Shown here: positions 10,601-19,369 of the stretch, in pieces
Layout of the letters: every line of letters begins with the position of its first letter
How positions within the stretch are numbered: position 1 is the first letter of the stretch
Source of the DNA: Spirosoma linguale DSM 74
Lineage (GTDB): Bacteria; Bacteroidota; Bacteroidia; Cytophagales; Spirosomataceae
Direction of reading: 5' to 3'
NCBI GenBank assembly: GCA_000024525.1
Contig: CP001769.1
Coordinates: 1,412,001-1,476,000 of the forward strand
Length of the DNA stretch: 64,000 nucleotides
Position numbers and translations under genes: made by a program
The notes under the pieces: model-generated
The model's database searches: none
Told to the model about the DNA's origin: nothing
Seen by the model: only the letters and a program-made list of their open reading frames with translations

Positions 10601-10869
10601 GTCGTACGATTAGCCACCGCTACATCCTGTGGTTTGAAGCCAACGAACGAGAATGTCAGTGTAGTGGCGGAGCCTGCATTTATCTGATAAGTACCATTGG
10701 CATCGGTTGTGGTGCCGCGGGTCGATCCTTTGACGACAACACTCACACCGGGCAATGCGGAGCCATCATCTGATGAGGTGACCCGGCCAGTTATGGCTAT
10801 TTCCTGGGCTAACACAGGCAAACCAACCAACAGCAATAGCAGCCAGCTTCCTATTAGAGCTTTTTTCAT
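7615..10869 (-). CDS. SusC/RagA-family TonB-linked outer-membrane transporter
   Basis: The 1084-residue protein has a signal peptide (MKKALIGSWLLLLLVGLPVLAQ). A carboxypeptidase-regulatory-like domain follows (about 25-105: ITGRVTSSDDGSALPGVSVV). The link NEVVVTGFG leads to a plug domain with LKGPSAAALYGSDAANGVLVI near residue 215, and then the 22-strand barrel ends in the aromatic terminus LSVGF. It imports a substrate across the outer membrane using TonB energy, together with the SusD lid encoded next. It heads a three-gene leftward operon and is divergent from a second SusC whose N-terminal domain is closely similar, suggesting an old duplication. No sigma/anti-sigma pair or hybrid sensor accompanies it. 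Confidence 0.95.
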   Translation of the reverse strand: MKKALIGSWLLLLLVGLPVLAQEIAITGRVTSSDDGSALPGVSVVVKGSTRGTTTDANGTYQINAGSATTLTFSFVGFKPQDVAVANRTTINVVLAADASTLNEVVVTGFGIRRNEREIGTSVTKINNTLINQAAPVNLANGLTGKVAGLQINAVNNGVGSNPRITIRGNRSFLGNNQALLVVDGALTDVSFLSAINPNDIESSSILKGPSAAALYGSDAANGVLVITTRRGTTNNKPQISYTNNTQLESVSYMPDLQRLYGSNGGEGAPFLDANGQRLYVPYENQQFGPLYDGSLQPLGYGVQVINPDGSIRIDTLKVPYASTGKDPRRAFFNTGVTQQHDLAYRVGDAQNYFGLSVQRVDQKGIVPNDKYSRTNFTVNGGRAVDRFTANAKMQFTYENTDQENGDFGQGRPLYWNLLNQPAHAPLTDPRIKDINSPYGDVNGYFNAYYPNPWWQVTGDNSRAVTNKYSIQGTADVGYKFTDWLNVTYRVSGQVSNTQFKSHLAAVSFSTYALGDPWGAGNIASSLKQVNGNVSDYSRTTSRVTGDLLITIAPNFGDFTTKLILGQQARVDYSRYISTTATSLVVPGTYNIANRLGNVLASENSYQSRLLGYFYDFTAGFRNFAFINATGRYDNTSLLAAGNRSYFYPGVNASVILTEAIPALKGSSVLSYLKVRGGIARAGNISVGPYQLQNVFNPGSGFPYGSQPGFSLSTQQNDPNLKPEFTTNKEVGVEFGLFDRVNAEVVYYTMETINQTVPIQVSRATGYGSALINTGTMVNNGLEVELKTLRPIVNTGGFTWNVNTNFTYLNNTVTSVYPGLDRINITQSNGAQSANVFAAVNYTYPALFGTDIARVQNTDPNAAYYDATGQFVGQPVINPSTGYPILDANIKYLGNTQPKYRFGFNNTFAFKGLTLNALVEYRGGNVIYNQLGNALEFTGAGIRSTYNGRQNFVYPNSVLATTNPDGTTTYAPNTSVSTRDGNLEFWTNSGYHNAVSSYVTSAAFWKLREVALSYNFPTQLFSNIKFIRSLTLGLTGRNLLMLRPKTNVFTDPEFSVDNSNAQGVTNEYQTPPTRQYGFRLSVGF

Positions 10870-11620
10870 AAAAGTTGATGATAAATAAGTTAAGAAATAA
10901 ACTACCTCAGTTGAGGGAAAAGAATCTTCAATTTCTTTGAGGATTTCGGAATAACAATAACTTAAAACGCTAGCTAACAGTATTTTAATCCAGCATTAAT
11001 TTCATGAAAAGTGAGGTAAATTTCTTTATGTAAAGTAGAGTACTTTTACTAAGTAATTGTTACGGTAATTACTCAATATTATGTTGAGTAATTAAATTTA
11101 AATTCTATTTATTTCAAATCCTTTGTCTAGTTATGCTGAGTTTGGCTCAATAACCCATATTATATTTTACTATAGTCTTACTAGAATAGTAAATTAGTGT
11201 GCGAAAAAATACTTATTTTAAATTCAAAAAAATATAAATTATATATAAAATAGTTTACAATTGCTGATGCCAAAAGAATCAAAATAAGCTAGTTTTTTAA
11301 ATAAAATGCCCTGATAAATAGATAGTTATGATTGTTTTATCGCATTGTTATCAACCTAAATCAATTTTTTTAATGAAGTGCAAGGGGCTGTTAAATCCAT
11401 GTTAATGAAATTTAATTATTGCCTTTTAGTAGATAGAGGGATATTCTTCTGGTGAAATCCGTATTTTGTTAAAAGTGTAAAATTTTATTCGGTATAATAA
11501 CTTTTTGTTGTCTAGGGAGCGCTGTAAACCAACTGCAGCGGAATATTTATTTTAACATATTTTTAATAATTTTGTGGAAGTGTTTTTTGAGTTTTTCTTT
11601 CTTAACTTAAATCATGTTCT
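10870..11620. promoter_or_regulatory. 750-bp AT-rich divergent control region between two SusC genes
   Basis: This gap is much richer in A and T than the flanking genes and contains no ORF of note. It must hold the promoters of both divergent SusC genes. A good -7 box for the rightward gene is at 11567-11574. No TAnnTTTG box was found on the leftward strand. Many short AT palindromes are present, but none stands out. Confidence 0.6.
11567..11574 (+). promoter_or_regulatory. Bacteroidota -7 box for the rightward SusC
   Basis: TAATTTTG matches the TAnnTTTG consensus exactly, 46 bp before the ATG at 11621, predicting a leader of about 40 nt. No clear TTG element lies at the expected -33 distance. 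Confidence 0.5.
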
Positions 11621-14600
11621 ATGCGTAAATTTCTATTAACACAGTTTGTCCTGTGTTTATTCGCACTTCCATTGATAGCTCAGGATATAGCCATCAGTGG
11701 AAAGGTCACATCGTCGGAGGATGGTTCAGTGCTTCCCGGTGTTAACATTACGGTCAAAGGAACGTCTCGCGGAACCAGCACCAATGCTGAGGGAACGTTT
11801 CAGCTTAACGCTCCAGCCAACTCAAGGCTGGTATTTAGTTTTATTGGCTTCACAACACAGGAAATTGCCATTGGCAACCGAACAAACATCAGTGTTAATC
11901 TTGCCCCCGACGCGTCTCAGCTTCAGGAGGTTGTCGTTACGGCGCTGGGTATCTCCCGCGACAAGAAGGCACTGAACTATGCCGTTCAGGACCTGAGAGC
12001 CGATAAACTAAACTTTGCACGTGACCAGAATGTGGGTAACGCGCTGGCGGGTAAAATTGCCGGTGTGCAGGTACTCGGTCAGTCGGGGGCTAAGTTCGGT
12101 AACCCGAACATCCGCATCCGGGGCGTTAACTCGCTGTCGGGTGGCGACCCGCTCTACGTTGTAGACGGTACGCCAACGGACATTAGCCAGGTGAACATGG
12201 ACGATGTAGAGAACCTGACCGTGCTGAAAGGACCCTCTGCAACGGCTCTGTATGGTAACCGTGCTTCGGCGGGCGTTATCGTCATCACAACTAAGCGTGC
12301 CAAAGCCGGCGAAACCCGTCTGGACATCAACCACAGTACAACGCTCGACATGGTGGCTCTGCTGCCTAAGTACCAGAACGAATACGGTGGTGGTTACTCG
12401 CAGGAGTGGGAAACGTTCCAGTTCGATCCATCCATTCACCCGGCGGCATGGTCGTCGTTCAATGGGCAGAAAATTCTGGACTACTCGGCCGATGAAAGCT
12501 GGGGTCCCCGTATGGATGGCTCACCCCACCGGTCGGCGTTTTCCTGGCAGCCAGGTGCTGAATTTGGTCAGCTGACGCCGTTCTCGCCACAGCCCAACAA
12601 CGTACGCGACTTCTTCGAGAAGCCGATCAGCAACAACACGAATATTGCCTTTTCGCGCGGAACGGAGGCTTTTCAGAGCCGTATCTCCTACACGCACATC
12701 ATCAACAACGGGATTATCCCCAACTCGTCGCAGTCTCGTGATTACGTCAGTGCGAAGAATGCCATCAAGTTTGCTGAGAAATTAACAGCGAACCTGAATT
12801 TCAACTACACATCGACAAACACGAAAAACCAGCCTGCCGACCGCTATGGCTCATCGGGAGGAACAACGCCACAGAACAGTCCGCTGGGTATCTCCAACTC
12901 GACCCTGAACGGCTACAACCAAACGATTGGTATGTTCAATCAGTGGTTTCAGCGTCAGTTACGGATTGAGGATTTGCGTAATTACAAAAATCCGGATGGT
13001 ACCTTCCGTAGCTGGAACATCGGCGGTCCCTTGGAAGCGGCCCCTAAATATTGGGATAGCCCATACACGCAGGCCTACGAAAATACCAACACCAACCGGA
13101 GCGACAGGTTATTTGGTGACATTGGCCTGACTTACCAGTTCACACCGGCTCTGAAAGCATCGGCTACGGTACGCCGTGACCAGAACGCTTACTATCAGCA
13201 GGGCCGAGTGGCAATTGGTACACTGAATGAAGGACAGAAAGGTGGCTTCTCGACCTTAACCTCCAACAGCCGCGAAAACAACTATGAGTTGCTGGTGAAC
13301 TACAACGAGAACTTCAAAAACTTGTCTGTTGTCGCCAACGCAGGGGGGAACATCCGCTACAACCGTGTTGATGGTCTTTTCCAGGCCACAGTAGGGGGCT
13401 TATCGGCACCAGGTTTCTATAACATCGCGGCTTCTATTGACCGGCCATTATCCAACAACTACCTCTATGAGCGCCGGATCAACAGTGTGTTCGGAAACGT
13501 AAGTGTTGGTTTCCGTGACTTTGTTTTCGTTGAAGCTTCGATCCGGAATGACTGGTCGTCTACGCTGCCTAAAGCGAACAACGCCTATCTGTATCCGTCG
13601 GTGTCGGCCGGTGTTATCCTGACCGAATTGCTGCCCAAGAGCCAGGTACTTTCCTATGCTAAAGTTCGGGCGGGCTATGCTCAGGTGGGTACCGATGTTG
13701 GCCCTTACCAAACAGCCCTGGCGTATACCTCTGGTCAGCCTTATGGCAGCAATGCAACCGCCTTTTTGCCCGGCACATTGCCCAACGCCAGTCTGAAGCC
13801 CGGCCTATCGTCTTCCTATGAAGGCGGTATCGACCTGAAATTCCTGAACAACCGGATCGGTGTGGAATTTACTGCCTATCAGAATGACAACAAGAACCAG
13901 ATCATTCCGCTGCCGGTAGCGCCTACGAGCGGGTATACCAATGCCGTAGTAAACGCCGGGTTGATCCGTACGTCGGGTCTTGAATTGCACATTTACGCTA
14001 ACCCAATCCGGTCGGCGTCTGGCTTTAACTGGGAGTTCGACATCAATGCAGACCGCAACCGTTCGCAGGTGATTGAACTGGCCAATGGCCTGACCAACTA
14101 CCAGATCGACGGCCCACAGTGGCGTACACTGACGCTGAACGCCCGTACTGGTACCGATGGCTCACCCCGCGACTGGGGTACGCTTGTGGGACAGGGGATT
14201 CAGAAAGACGCGAATGGTCGGAACATGGTATATGGCAGCGGTGCAAACGCCGGTCTGTATATCAAACAGGATAACGTTGAGCTAGGCTCGGTACTGCCCA
14301 AGTTCAAAGGCGGCTGGTTGAATACCTTCAGCTACAAGAACGTGACCCTGCGCGTAAACACTGACTTCGTTGTAGGTGGTAAATTCTTCTCGACCACCAA
14401 AATGTTTAATGCTTACTCGGGTTTGGCAGCTGAAACAGCGGGTCTGAACGAATTGGGTAAGCCACTGCGTGATGATCCGGCTTCGGGCGGAGGTGTTTTG
14501 CTGGATGGTGTAACCGAAGACGGAAAGCAAAACACGACTCGTGTTGATGCACAGAACCTGTACGAAAACTGGCTGTTCGCCCTGAACGAGCGCTGGATTT

Positions 14601-14836
14601 ATGACAAAACGTACGTGAAACTGCGCGAAGTTTCGTTCGGTTACAACCTGCCGAAGCAAATGCTGGGCAAGTGGTTGAAGTCGGCAAATATTTCGTTGAT
14701 TGCCCGTAACCCGGTTCTGATCTACAGTGCCATTGGCGGTGGTATCGACATCTCTGAGTCGGAGACGATCTGGTACGAAGGTGGTCAGTTACCTCCGGTT
14801 CGCTCGTTCGGTGTAAATCTTAGATTAGGCCTCTAA
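11621..14836 (+). CDS. SusC/RagA-family TonB-linked outer-membrane transporter (second copy)
   Basis: The 1071-residue protein has a signal peptide (MRKFLLTQFVLCLFALPLIAQ). A carboxypeptidase-regulatory-like domain follows (ISGKVTSSEDGSVLPGVNIT), then QEVVVTALG, a plug with LKGPSATALYGNRASAGVIVI, and a barrel ending VNLRLGL. The role is TonB-dependent import with its SusD partner, encoded 96 bp downstream. The N-terminal domain parallels that of the divergent SusC almost word for word, while plug and barrel differ, so the ligands probably differ. No enzyme genes flank it. Confidence 0.95.
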   Translation: MRKFLLTQFVLCLFALPLIAQDIAISGKVTSSEDGSVLPGVNITVKGTSRGTSTNAEGTFQLNAPANSRLVFSFIGFTTQEIAIGNRTNISVNLAPDASQLQEVVVTALGISRDKKALNYAVQDLRADKLNFARDQNVGNALAGKIAGVQVLGQSGAKFGNPNIRIRGVNSLSGGDPLYVVDGTPTDISQVNMDDVENLTVLKGPSATALYGNRASAGVIVITTKRAKAGETRLDINHSTTLDMVALLPKYQNEYGGGYSQEWETFQFDPSIHPAAWSSFNGQKILDYSADESWGPRMDGSPHRSAFSWQPGAEFGQLTPFSPQPNNVRDFFEKPISNNTNIAFSRGTEAFQSRISYTHIINNGIIPNSSQSRDYVSAKNAIKFAEKLTANLNFNYTSTNTKNQPADRYGSSGGTTPQNSPLGISNSTLNGYNQTIGMFNQWFQRQLRIEDLRNYKNPDGTFRSWNIGGPLEAAPKYWDSPYTQAYENTNTNRSDRLFGDIGLTYQFTPALKASATVRRDQNAYYQQGRVAIGTLNEGQKGGFSTLTSNSRENNYELLVNYNENFKNLSVVANAGGNIRYNRVDGLFQATVGGLSAPGFYNIAASIDRPLSNNYLYERRINSVFGNVSVGFRDFVFVEASIRNDWSSTLPKANNAYLYPSVSAGVILTELLPKSQVLSYAKVRAGYAQVGTDVGPYQTALAYTSGQPYGSNATAFLPGTLPNASLKPGLSSSYEGGIDLKFLNNRIGVEFTAYQNDNKNQIIPLPVAPTSGYTNAVVNAGLIRTSGLELHIYANPIRSASGFNWEFDINADRNRSQVIELANGLTNYQIDGPQWRTLTLNARTGTDGSPRDWGTLVGQGIQKDANGRNMVYGSGANAGLYIKQDNVELGSVLPKFKGGWLNTFSYKNVTLRVNTDFVVGGKFFSTTKMFNAYSGLAAETAGLNELGKPLRDDPASGGGVLLDGVTEDGKQNTTRVDAQNLYENWLFALNERWIYDKTYVKLREVSFGYNLPKQMLGKWLKSANISLIARNPVLIYSAIGGGIDISESETIWYEGGQLPPVRSFGVNLRLGL

Positions 14837-14932
14837 GTTGATAGGAACAAGGTATTATTTCTCCCCGAAATTCGTTTTTAGCGATAGGGAAATTATGCTG
14901 TGCTATTGACCTCATAAACGACTTAATAAACA

Positions 14933-16378
14933 ATGAAAGGATATAAATATTTGCTTTTTACAGGCTTGCTGACCACAACCCTGGCCTGTAATGATTTTGG
15001 GGATATAAATGTAAACCCAAACAGTGCCCTTTACCCCAATACTGCTAGTTTGATTACCGGGGCAGAGCGTACGGTGGGCACTATAAACTCGCAGGTTGGA
15101 CCGGGTGGGTTTAACATTGCCCCTGCTTTATACGTACAGCAGTTCTCGGACGTAACGTATATTGAGGACTCCCGCTACAAGACAATCAACTTCAGCTACA
15201 ACGGCTTGTATTCGGGACCGCTGGTGAACCTTCAGGCGATCATTGACCAGAATACCAATGAATCGACGCGGGGACTGGCAGCTAGCTATGGCTCCAATGG
15301 GAACCAGATTGCCATTGCGCGTATCCTGAAAGCGTATGTGTTTCAATACATTACCGACCGTTGGGGCGATGTGCCTTACTCGCAGGCCTTAAAAGCCGAT
15401 CAGAACTTCTCGCCCGCTTTCGACAAGCAGCAGGATATTTATAACGACCTGTTCAAAGAGTGGAAAGAAGCAGCAAAGCAGTTCGACGGTGGTAAAGCCG
15501 TCAGCGGTGACATCATGCTGGCCAGCAACGCTACCCGCTGGAAAAAATTTGCGGCTTCCCTGCGGTTAATTGCTGCTCTGCGGTTGTCGAAAGTTGACCC
15601 AGCCAAGGGTAAAACGGAGTTTGCTGCGGCCCTGGCCGATGGTGTATTAGCGTCAAATGCCGATAACGTGCAGTATAAGTATCTGGCCGATGCAAATAAT
15701 GAAAATCCGCTCTACACGAACTACGTACGGTCGAACCGGAAAGATTTCGCCCTGAGCAACACGTTCGTTAATTACCTGAAGCAGGTGAACGACCCTCGTT
15801 TGCCCGTCTTTGCGGCCAAGAACCTGAAAGGTGAGTACGTAGGTGCTCCTTACGGTGTTTTCCCGGCTCCGGGTAAAGCTCAGGATTATTCGCTGGCAGG
15901 GGCTGCTATTAGCGCACAAACGGCTCCGGTTAACATTATGACCTACGCTCAAGTGCTGTTTGCTCAGGCCGAAGCGGCTAAACTGGGTTGGATTACCGGC
16001 GATGCCAAAGCTCTGTATGAATCGGCAATTAAAGCGTCTATGCAGCAGTGGTTAGGTACATCGTATACAGATGCCGCTTTTGCCGCCTATATTGCTCAGC
16101 CAGATGTTGCCTATAGCGATGCCAAGGCCATTGAACTTATTGGAAATCAGCGCTGGATTGCGTTGTTCTTTCAGGGAACCGAATCCTGGAACGAATGGCG
16201 TCGGACGGGTTACCCAAGTTTAAAACCGGCACCCACCACTCTGAACGGAGGAACGGCTATTCCCCGTCGGTTAGCTTACCCAACCACAGAAACAACACTG
16301 AACGCTAAAAACTATGCTGAAGTAGTGACCCGTCAGGGAAAAGACGATCAGTACACGCGCGTTTGGTGGGATAAATAA
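14933..16378 (+). CDS. SusD/RagB-family lipoprotein (SusD-like_2)
   Basis: The 481-residue protein has a lipoprotein signal (MKGYKYLLFTGLLTTTLAC) followed by NDFGDINVNPNSA, matching the SusD-like_2 opening. Helical TPR-like segments (VFQYITDRWGDVPYSQAL; WKKFAASLRLIAALRLS) and the closing GTESWNEWRRTGYP are conserved family features. It is the surface lid of the preceding SusC. The two-gene operon ends at a hairpin just downstream. Unlike the divergent locus, it has no third lipoprotein. Confidence 0.9.
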   Translation: MKGYKYLLFTGLLTTTLACNDFGDINVNPNSALYPNTASLITGAERTVGTINSQVGPGGFNIAPALYVQQFSDVTYIEDSRYKTINFSYNGLYSGPLVNLQAIIDQNTNESTRGLAASYGSNGNQIAIARILKAYVFQYITDRWGDVPYSQALKADQNFSPAFDKQQDIYNDLFKEWKEAAKQFDGGKAVSGDIMLASNATRWKKFAASLRLIAALRLSKVDPAKGKTEFAAALADGVLASNADNVQYKYLADANNENPLYTNYVRSNRKDFALSNTFVNYLKQVNDPRLPVFAAKNLKGEYVGAPYGVFPAPGKAQDYSLAGAAISAQTAPVNIMTYAQVLFAQAEAAKLGWITGDAKALYESAIKASMQQWLGTSYTDAAFAAYIAQPDVAYSDAKAIELIGNQRWIALFFQGTESWNEWRRTGYPSLKPAPTTLNGGTAIPRRLAYPTTETTLNAKNYAEVVTRQGKDDQYTRVWWDK

Positions 16379-16763
16379 TCCATTGATAATTTATCGTAGC
16401 ATAAAAAAGGGGGGCGACAATGTCGGCCCCCTTTCTGCATTACGCTTTATCCAACTATTAAAAATTCGTACATCAAGAGAACCTTTTCTTAGGTGGCTAA
16501 TACCTGTTTCTTGTTAAGTCTTTATATTTAGTAGATTAACAGGAGAAGAAAAGGTTGTACTAGTGCTTACGACTAGGGTAGAAATATAAGGGATAACAGG
16601 ATTTCTCAAGGGGGTACGATACTCAATCTATACTAAGCGGTAGGGATATATATTTTCCGGTAAGCCACTTTTCTGCTACTGTAAAAGACTTGAATGCCGG
16701 GAAAAGTGCGCAAACTTTTTGCCATAATGGAAGTTAATCTATTAAATAAGACGACTCAACGCC
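16379..16763. other. Intergenic region with a long imperfect stem
   Basis: Besides the terminator at 16403-16434, this 385-bp gap holds a nested inverted repeat. The outer arms are 16480-16490 and 16546-16556 (11 bp, perfect); the inner arms are 16503-16508 and 16538-16543 (6 bp). No promoter box of TAnnTTTG form and no ORF was recognised. It may hold the promoter or leader of the acidic-protein genes. Confidence 0.4.
16403..16434 (+). terminator. Intrinsic terminator after the SusD gene
   Basis: AAAGGGGG pairs with CCCCCTTT and CGAC with GTCG, with one internal G-G mismatch and a small loop. It lies about 25 bp after the SusD stop codon and ends in CTTTCT. Confidence 0.7.
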
Positions 16764-17273
16764 ATGAAAGACGAAAAGGATGTAGATCGGGAAGATGCCC
16801 AGATAAACGGCCGTACAGAAGGTCCATTTGGTACGGATGATACCGATGTAGACCGCGTAAGGACGGATAACAAAAACACGTTTGAACAGGAGAATACGGC
16901 CAATGGCCTCGATAGCGAACAGGTTCGGGGCGGACAGGATGGCCGCAACATCCGGGGCATGGGTAGTATTGACATGGACAGCAAAAACGGTGTTCTGCGC
17001 ATGGGCGATATTACCAACAGTACCATGGAAGTTACCGAAGAGGGCATGGAATCGGCAGTGGCCGACGGCAGTAAAACGAATACGTCAACGGTAGATGTTA
17101 CGACCGAGGGACCGGACGATTATGCTTCGGCCGATCAGGTTCCGACGCCAAAAGCGCAGGAAGCGGCTAAAAAGCAAGACGATGGTCGCCAGTCTGACAA
17201 CGACCAGCAGCAGGAGCGTGAGGAGGATGTAGCCGAAACCGGCACAGACCTGAATAACCAGCCAACTTATTAA
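16764..17273 (+). CDS. Acidic, intrinsically disordered protein of unknown function
   Basis: I do not recognise this 169-residue protein. It is rich in Asp, Glu, Gln, Asn, Thr and Gly, lacks Cys, Trp and any long hydrophobic stretch, and has no signal peptide, so it should be a soluble cytosolic disordered protein. A central Met/Asp/Gly-rich part (RGMGSIDMDSKNGVLRMGD) is the only low-charge piece. A similar acidic protein follows 55 bp downstream on the same strand, so the two probably form an operon. The composition resembles hydrophilin-type stress proteins, but that is only an analogy. Confidence 0.65.
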   Translation: MKDEKDVDREDAQINGRTEGPFGTDDTDVDRVRTDNKNTFEQENTANGLDSEQVRGGQDGRNIRGMGSIDMDSKNGVLRMGDITNSTMEVTEEGMESAVADGSKTNTSTVDVTTEGPDDYASADQVPTPKAQEAAKKQDDGRQSDNDQQQEREEDVAETGTDLNNQPTY

Positions 17274-17328
17274 GTGCTGGATACTAAACGACTTTTCTTA
17301 AATTCTCAACACTTAACTAATCAACGTT

Positions 17329-17718
17329 ATGAGCGTAAGCAGCAATTCCCGCAAAGAAAGCACAGAGTCCTACGCGGCTCAGCGTATGCACAACACGATG
17401 GGTATTCCCCCGGAGTTGGCACAACTTAACGATAAGAATCTGGATAATGACCTACCATCCCGCGTCGCTGACAGCAGTGACACCGATGTGCCGGGCGATG
17501 TGGCCGATGCAACGGCAACGGCAGCAGTAGCTGATGATAATGATGGCATTTCGAGCGAAGCGATTGAAGAATCGAAGCGGGCTTCGTGGGGGCAGGCTCC
17601 CATGTCGACGGACGACGATGTGGAAATCCGGAATGCCGACTGGAACACAAGCACGGACGGGGAATCTGTTCCGGTTACCCGCGTTAACGAGCCAGACCGC
17701 ACCCTGGGTAACTCCTAA
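17329..17718 (+). CDS. Second acidic, disordered protein of unknown function
   Basis: The 129-residue protein is unrecognised. It is rich in Asp, Ser, Ala and Glu, lacks Cys and has no signal peptide or membrane segment. The N-terminus (SYAAQRMHNTMGIPPELAQL) could form a short helix; the rest looks disordered, ending WNTSTDGESVPVTRVNEPDR. It follows the other acidic gene and ends at a strong terminator. The ORF is supported by position, an isolated ATG and protein-like composition, not by family recognition. Confidence 0.6.
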   Translation: MSVSSNSRKESTESYAAQRMHNTMGIPPELAQLNDKNLDNDLPSRVADSSDTDVPGDVADATATAAVADDNDGISSEAIEESKRASWGQAPMSTDDDVEIRNADWNTSTDGESVPVTRVNEPDRTLGNS

Positions 17719-17737
17719 GGATTGGTCGATATAAACC

Positions 17738-17781
17738 AAGCCGTTTCACCAGACTTGTTTTGGTGAAACGGCTTCTTTTTT
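17738..17781. terminator. Intrinsic terminator between convergent genes
   Basis: Arms 17738-17751 and 17761-17774 (AAGCCGTTTCACCA and its complement) form a perfect 14-bp stem followed by a C and a T6 run. It lies 20 bp after the stop of the acidic-protein gene and 26 bp before the end of the leftward propeller gene. Confidence 0.9.
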
Positions 17782-17806
17782 GGTGGGTATACCAACGCAA
17801 AAAAAG

Positions 17807-19282
17807 CTATTCCGCCAGCTTATTCAGAGTATAGCAAATCAGATGGTTCATCAGTTTTTTCTGCCCATTGCCAGCAGCCAGATTGCCCAGCGTCAGCTCG
17901 TAGATACGGTTCGGTTTTATCGTTTCCAGCCGCAAAAGAACGGTTCTACGGTCGGCCGATAACTCGACATTGGAAACCGAAACGGGCTGCACATCCATCT
18001 GTGGTGAGCCGTAGGCCTGGTGGTACTCATAATAATAGCTTCGTAGCTTGTAGTTGATTATCTCACGCGCCGTTGCCTCATCCAAAGGCTGTGTAAAGGT
18101 TAGGGTAAAGCCGGTGTGCGTCAGTTTCATTGCCATAATATCCAGGGGAATACCCCCTTTGTAGCGAATCCGCTGAATACCCTTTGAGCCAAGCCAGCCA
18201 TGATCGGTCTGGCCCAGATATAGGCTGCCATCGGGTGCAAAGGCCAGTCGGTTATTGCCAATTCGCATGGCGACTCCATTAGAACCTGCTCTGCTGAAAA
18301 AAGGAATACAGGCACCCTGAATCTGTCCATTTACTTCGTCGGGTAGAATTCGTAACAGGTGGGCGTAATCCATGTCACCAATAAACATCTGCCCGGCAAA
18401 CGGACCAAACTTACCGGCCGTATTGTCGAAGACAACCTGAGTGGGGGAGTGGGCCATGCTTTCGTGTGGAAAGGCAATGCTCTCGACCGTTCGCAGGCTG
18501 TCGAGTGTGCGGACCGGTAAGGTGAGCGGGTCAATATTCGGAAAGCCCGGACGCCAGACAAGGCTGGCTGGATGCCCATAAAACTTCCCCTCTTCAACGT
18601 GATAGAGCTTGCTCGTGCCCAGCCAGTCGCCCTGGTTATCGGTCAAAAACAGGCGTCCTTTGGCATCGAAGCCAATGCCGTTCGGCGAGCGGAAGCCACT
18701 GGCAAACGGCTTTACTTTGCCATCCGGCGTAATCTTAAGAACCCAGCCCCGATACGGAACGCAGGCATACATGCGCCCCTGCCGACCAAGAGGATCATAC
18801 TGTCCCCGAACTTCGTCACGAATACCTGCGCCGTTTGAGCCCGTGTTCAGACTAATGTACAGATTTCCTTTGGCGTCGCGGACAGGGCCAAACGCAAACT
18901 CATGGTAATTGCCCGACATGCCATACTGGTCGGTAACGGTTTCGTATAAATCAGCAACGCCATCCCCATTGGTGTCGGTCAGGCGGGTTAATTCCGGCCG
19001 CTGGATAACGAGCAGCTCCCGATTGCTGACAGCTACCACACCCAGCGGATCGTGGAGGCCATCGGCAAAGAGTTTCCAGACTTTTGTCTTCGGATTATAA
19101 AGCATAATCTCGCCCCGATGAAAACAAGCGGCCATTCGGCCATCGGGCAGGAATGAAAGCCCGCCCGTTTCAGCGACCAAACCGGCTGGCGTGGCAATCG
19201 TTTCTACCTCATAATAATCCGAAATTGTATCAGCCGGAGTAGCTGCAAAGAGAAACGAAGACAGGATAAAGAGAGCGAACAT
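17807..19282 (-). CDS. Secreted sorbosone/glucose-dehydrogenase-like beta-propeller protein
   Basis: The 491-residue protein has a signal peptide (MFALFILSSFLFAATPA). A six-bladed propeller of the soluble quinoprotein dehydrogenase type follows: GLSFLPDGRMAACFHRGEI, DPLGVVAV, GFRSPNGIGFDAKGRLFLTDNQGDW, RLAFAPDGSLYLGQTDHGW. The last 100 residues form a beta-rich C-terminal extension (FTLTFTQPLDEATAREI). Many relatives are called PQQ-dependent sugar dehydrogenases, but cofactor binding cannot be confirmed from sequence alone. It follows the azurin-domain gene (75-bp gap containing a hairpin), so the two may cooperate in an extracytoplasmic oxidation (inference). Confidence 0.75.
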   Translation of the reverse strand: MFALFILSSFLFAATPADTISDYYEVETIATPAGLVAETGGLSFLPDGRMAACFHRGEIMLYNPKTKVWKLFADGLHDPLGVVAVSNRELLVIQRPELTRLTDTNGDGVADLYETVTDQYGMSGNYHEFAFGPVRDAKGNLYISLNTGSNGAGIRDEVRGQYDPLGRQGRMYACVPYRGWVLKITPDGKVKPFASGFRSPNGIGFDAKGRLFLTDNQGDWLGTSKLYHVEEGKFYGHPASLVWRPGFPNIDPLTLPVRTLDSLRTVESIAFPHESMAHSPTQVVFDNTAGKFGPFAGQMFIGDMDYAHLLRILPDEVNGQIQGACIPFFSRAGSNGVAMRIGNNRLAFAPDGSLYLGQTDHGWLGSKGIQRIRYKGGIPLDIMAMKLTHTGFTLTFTQPLDEATAREIINYKLRSYYYEYHQAYGSPQMDVQPVSVSNVELSADRRTVLLRLETIKPNRIYELTLGNLAAGNGQKKLMNHLICYTLNKLAE

Positions 19283-19310
19283 GAGGGATGTAGGATGTAA
19301 GGTGTAAGGT

Positions 19311-19369
19311 GTATGAGCTATGATGTAGGGTGTAAGCTTCTCGTATACATCCTACATCATAGCTCATAC
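19311..19369. repeat. 19-bp inverted repeat at the end of the azurin-domain gene
   Basis: Arms 19311-19329 and 19351-19369 are perfect complements, and the pairing continues inward as GTGTA/TACAT with a wobble. The right arm contains the last codons and stop (19357-19359) of the leftward azurin-domain gene. The left arm lies in short GTAAGGTGTA-like word repeats. It has no T tract and may be a processing or termination structure. Confidence 0.7.

Noticed and set aside
16588..16599. Twelve bases identical to part of the I-SceI homing-endonuclease site (AGGGATAACAGG)
   Set aside because: The full 18-base site is not present and no intron or homing endonuclease gene is nearby; a chance match.
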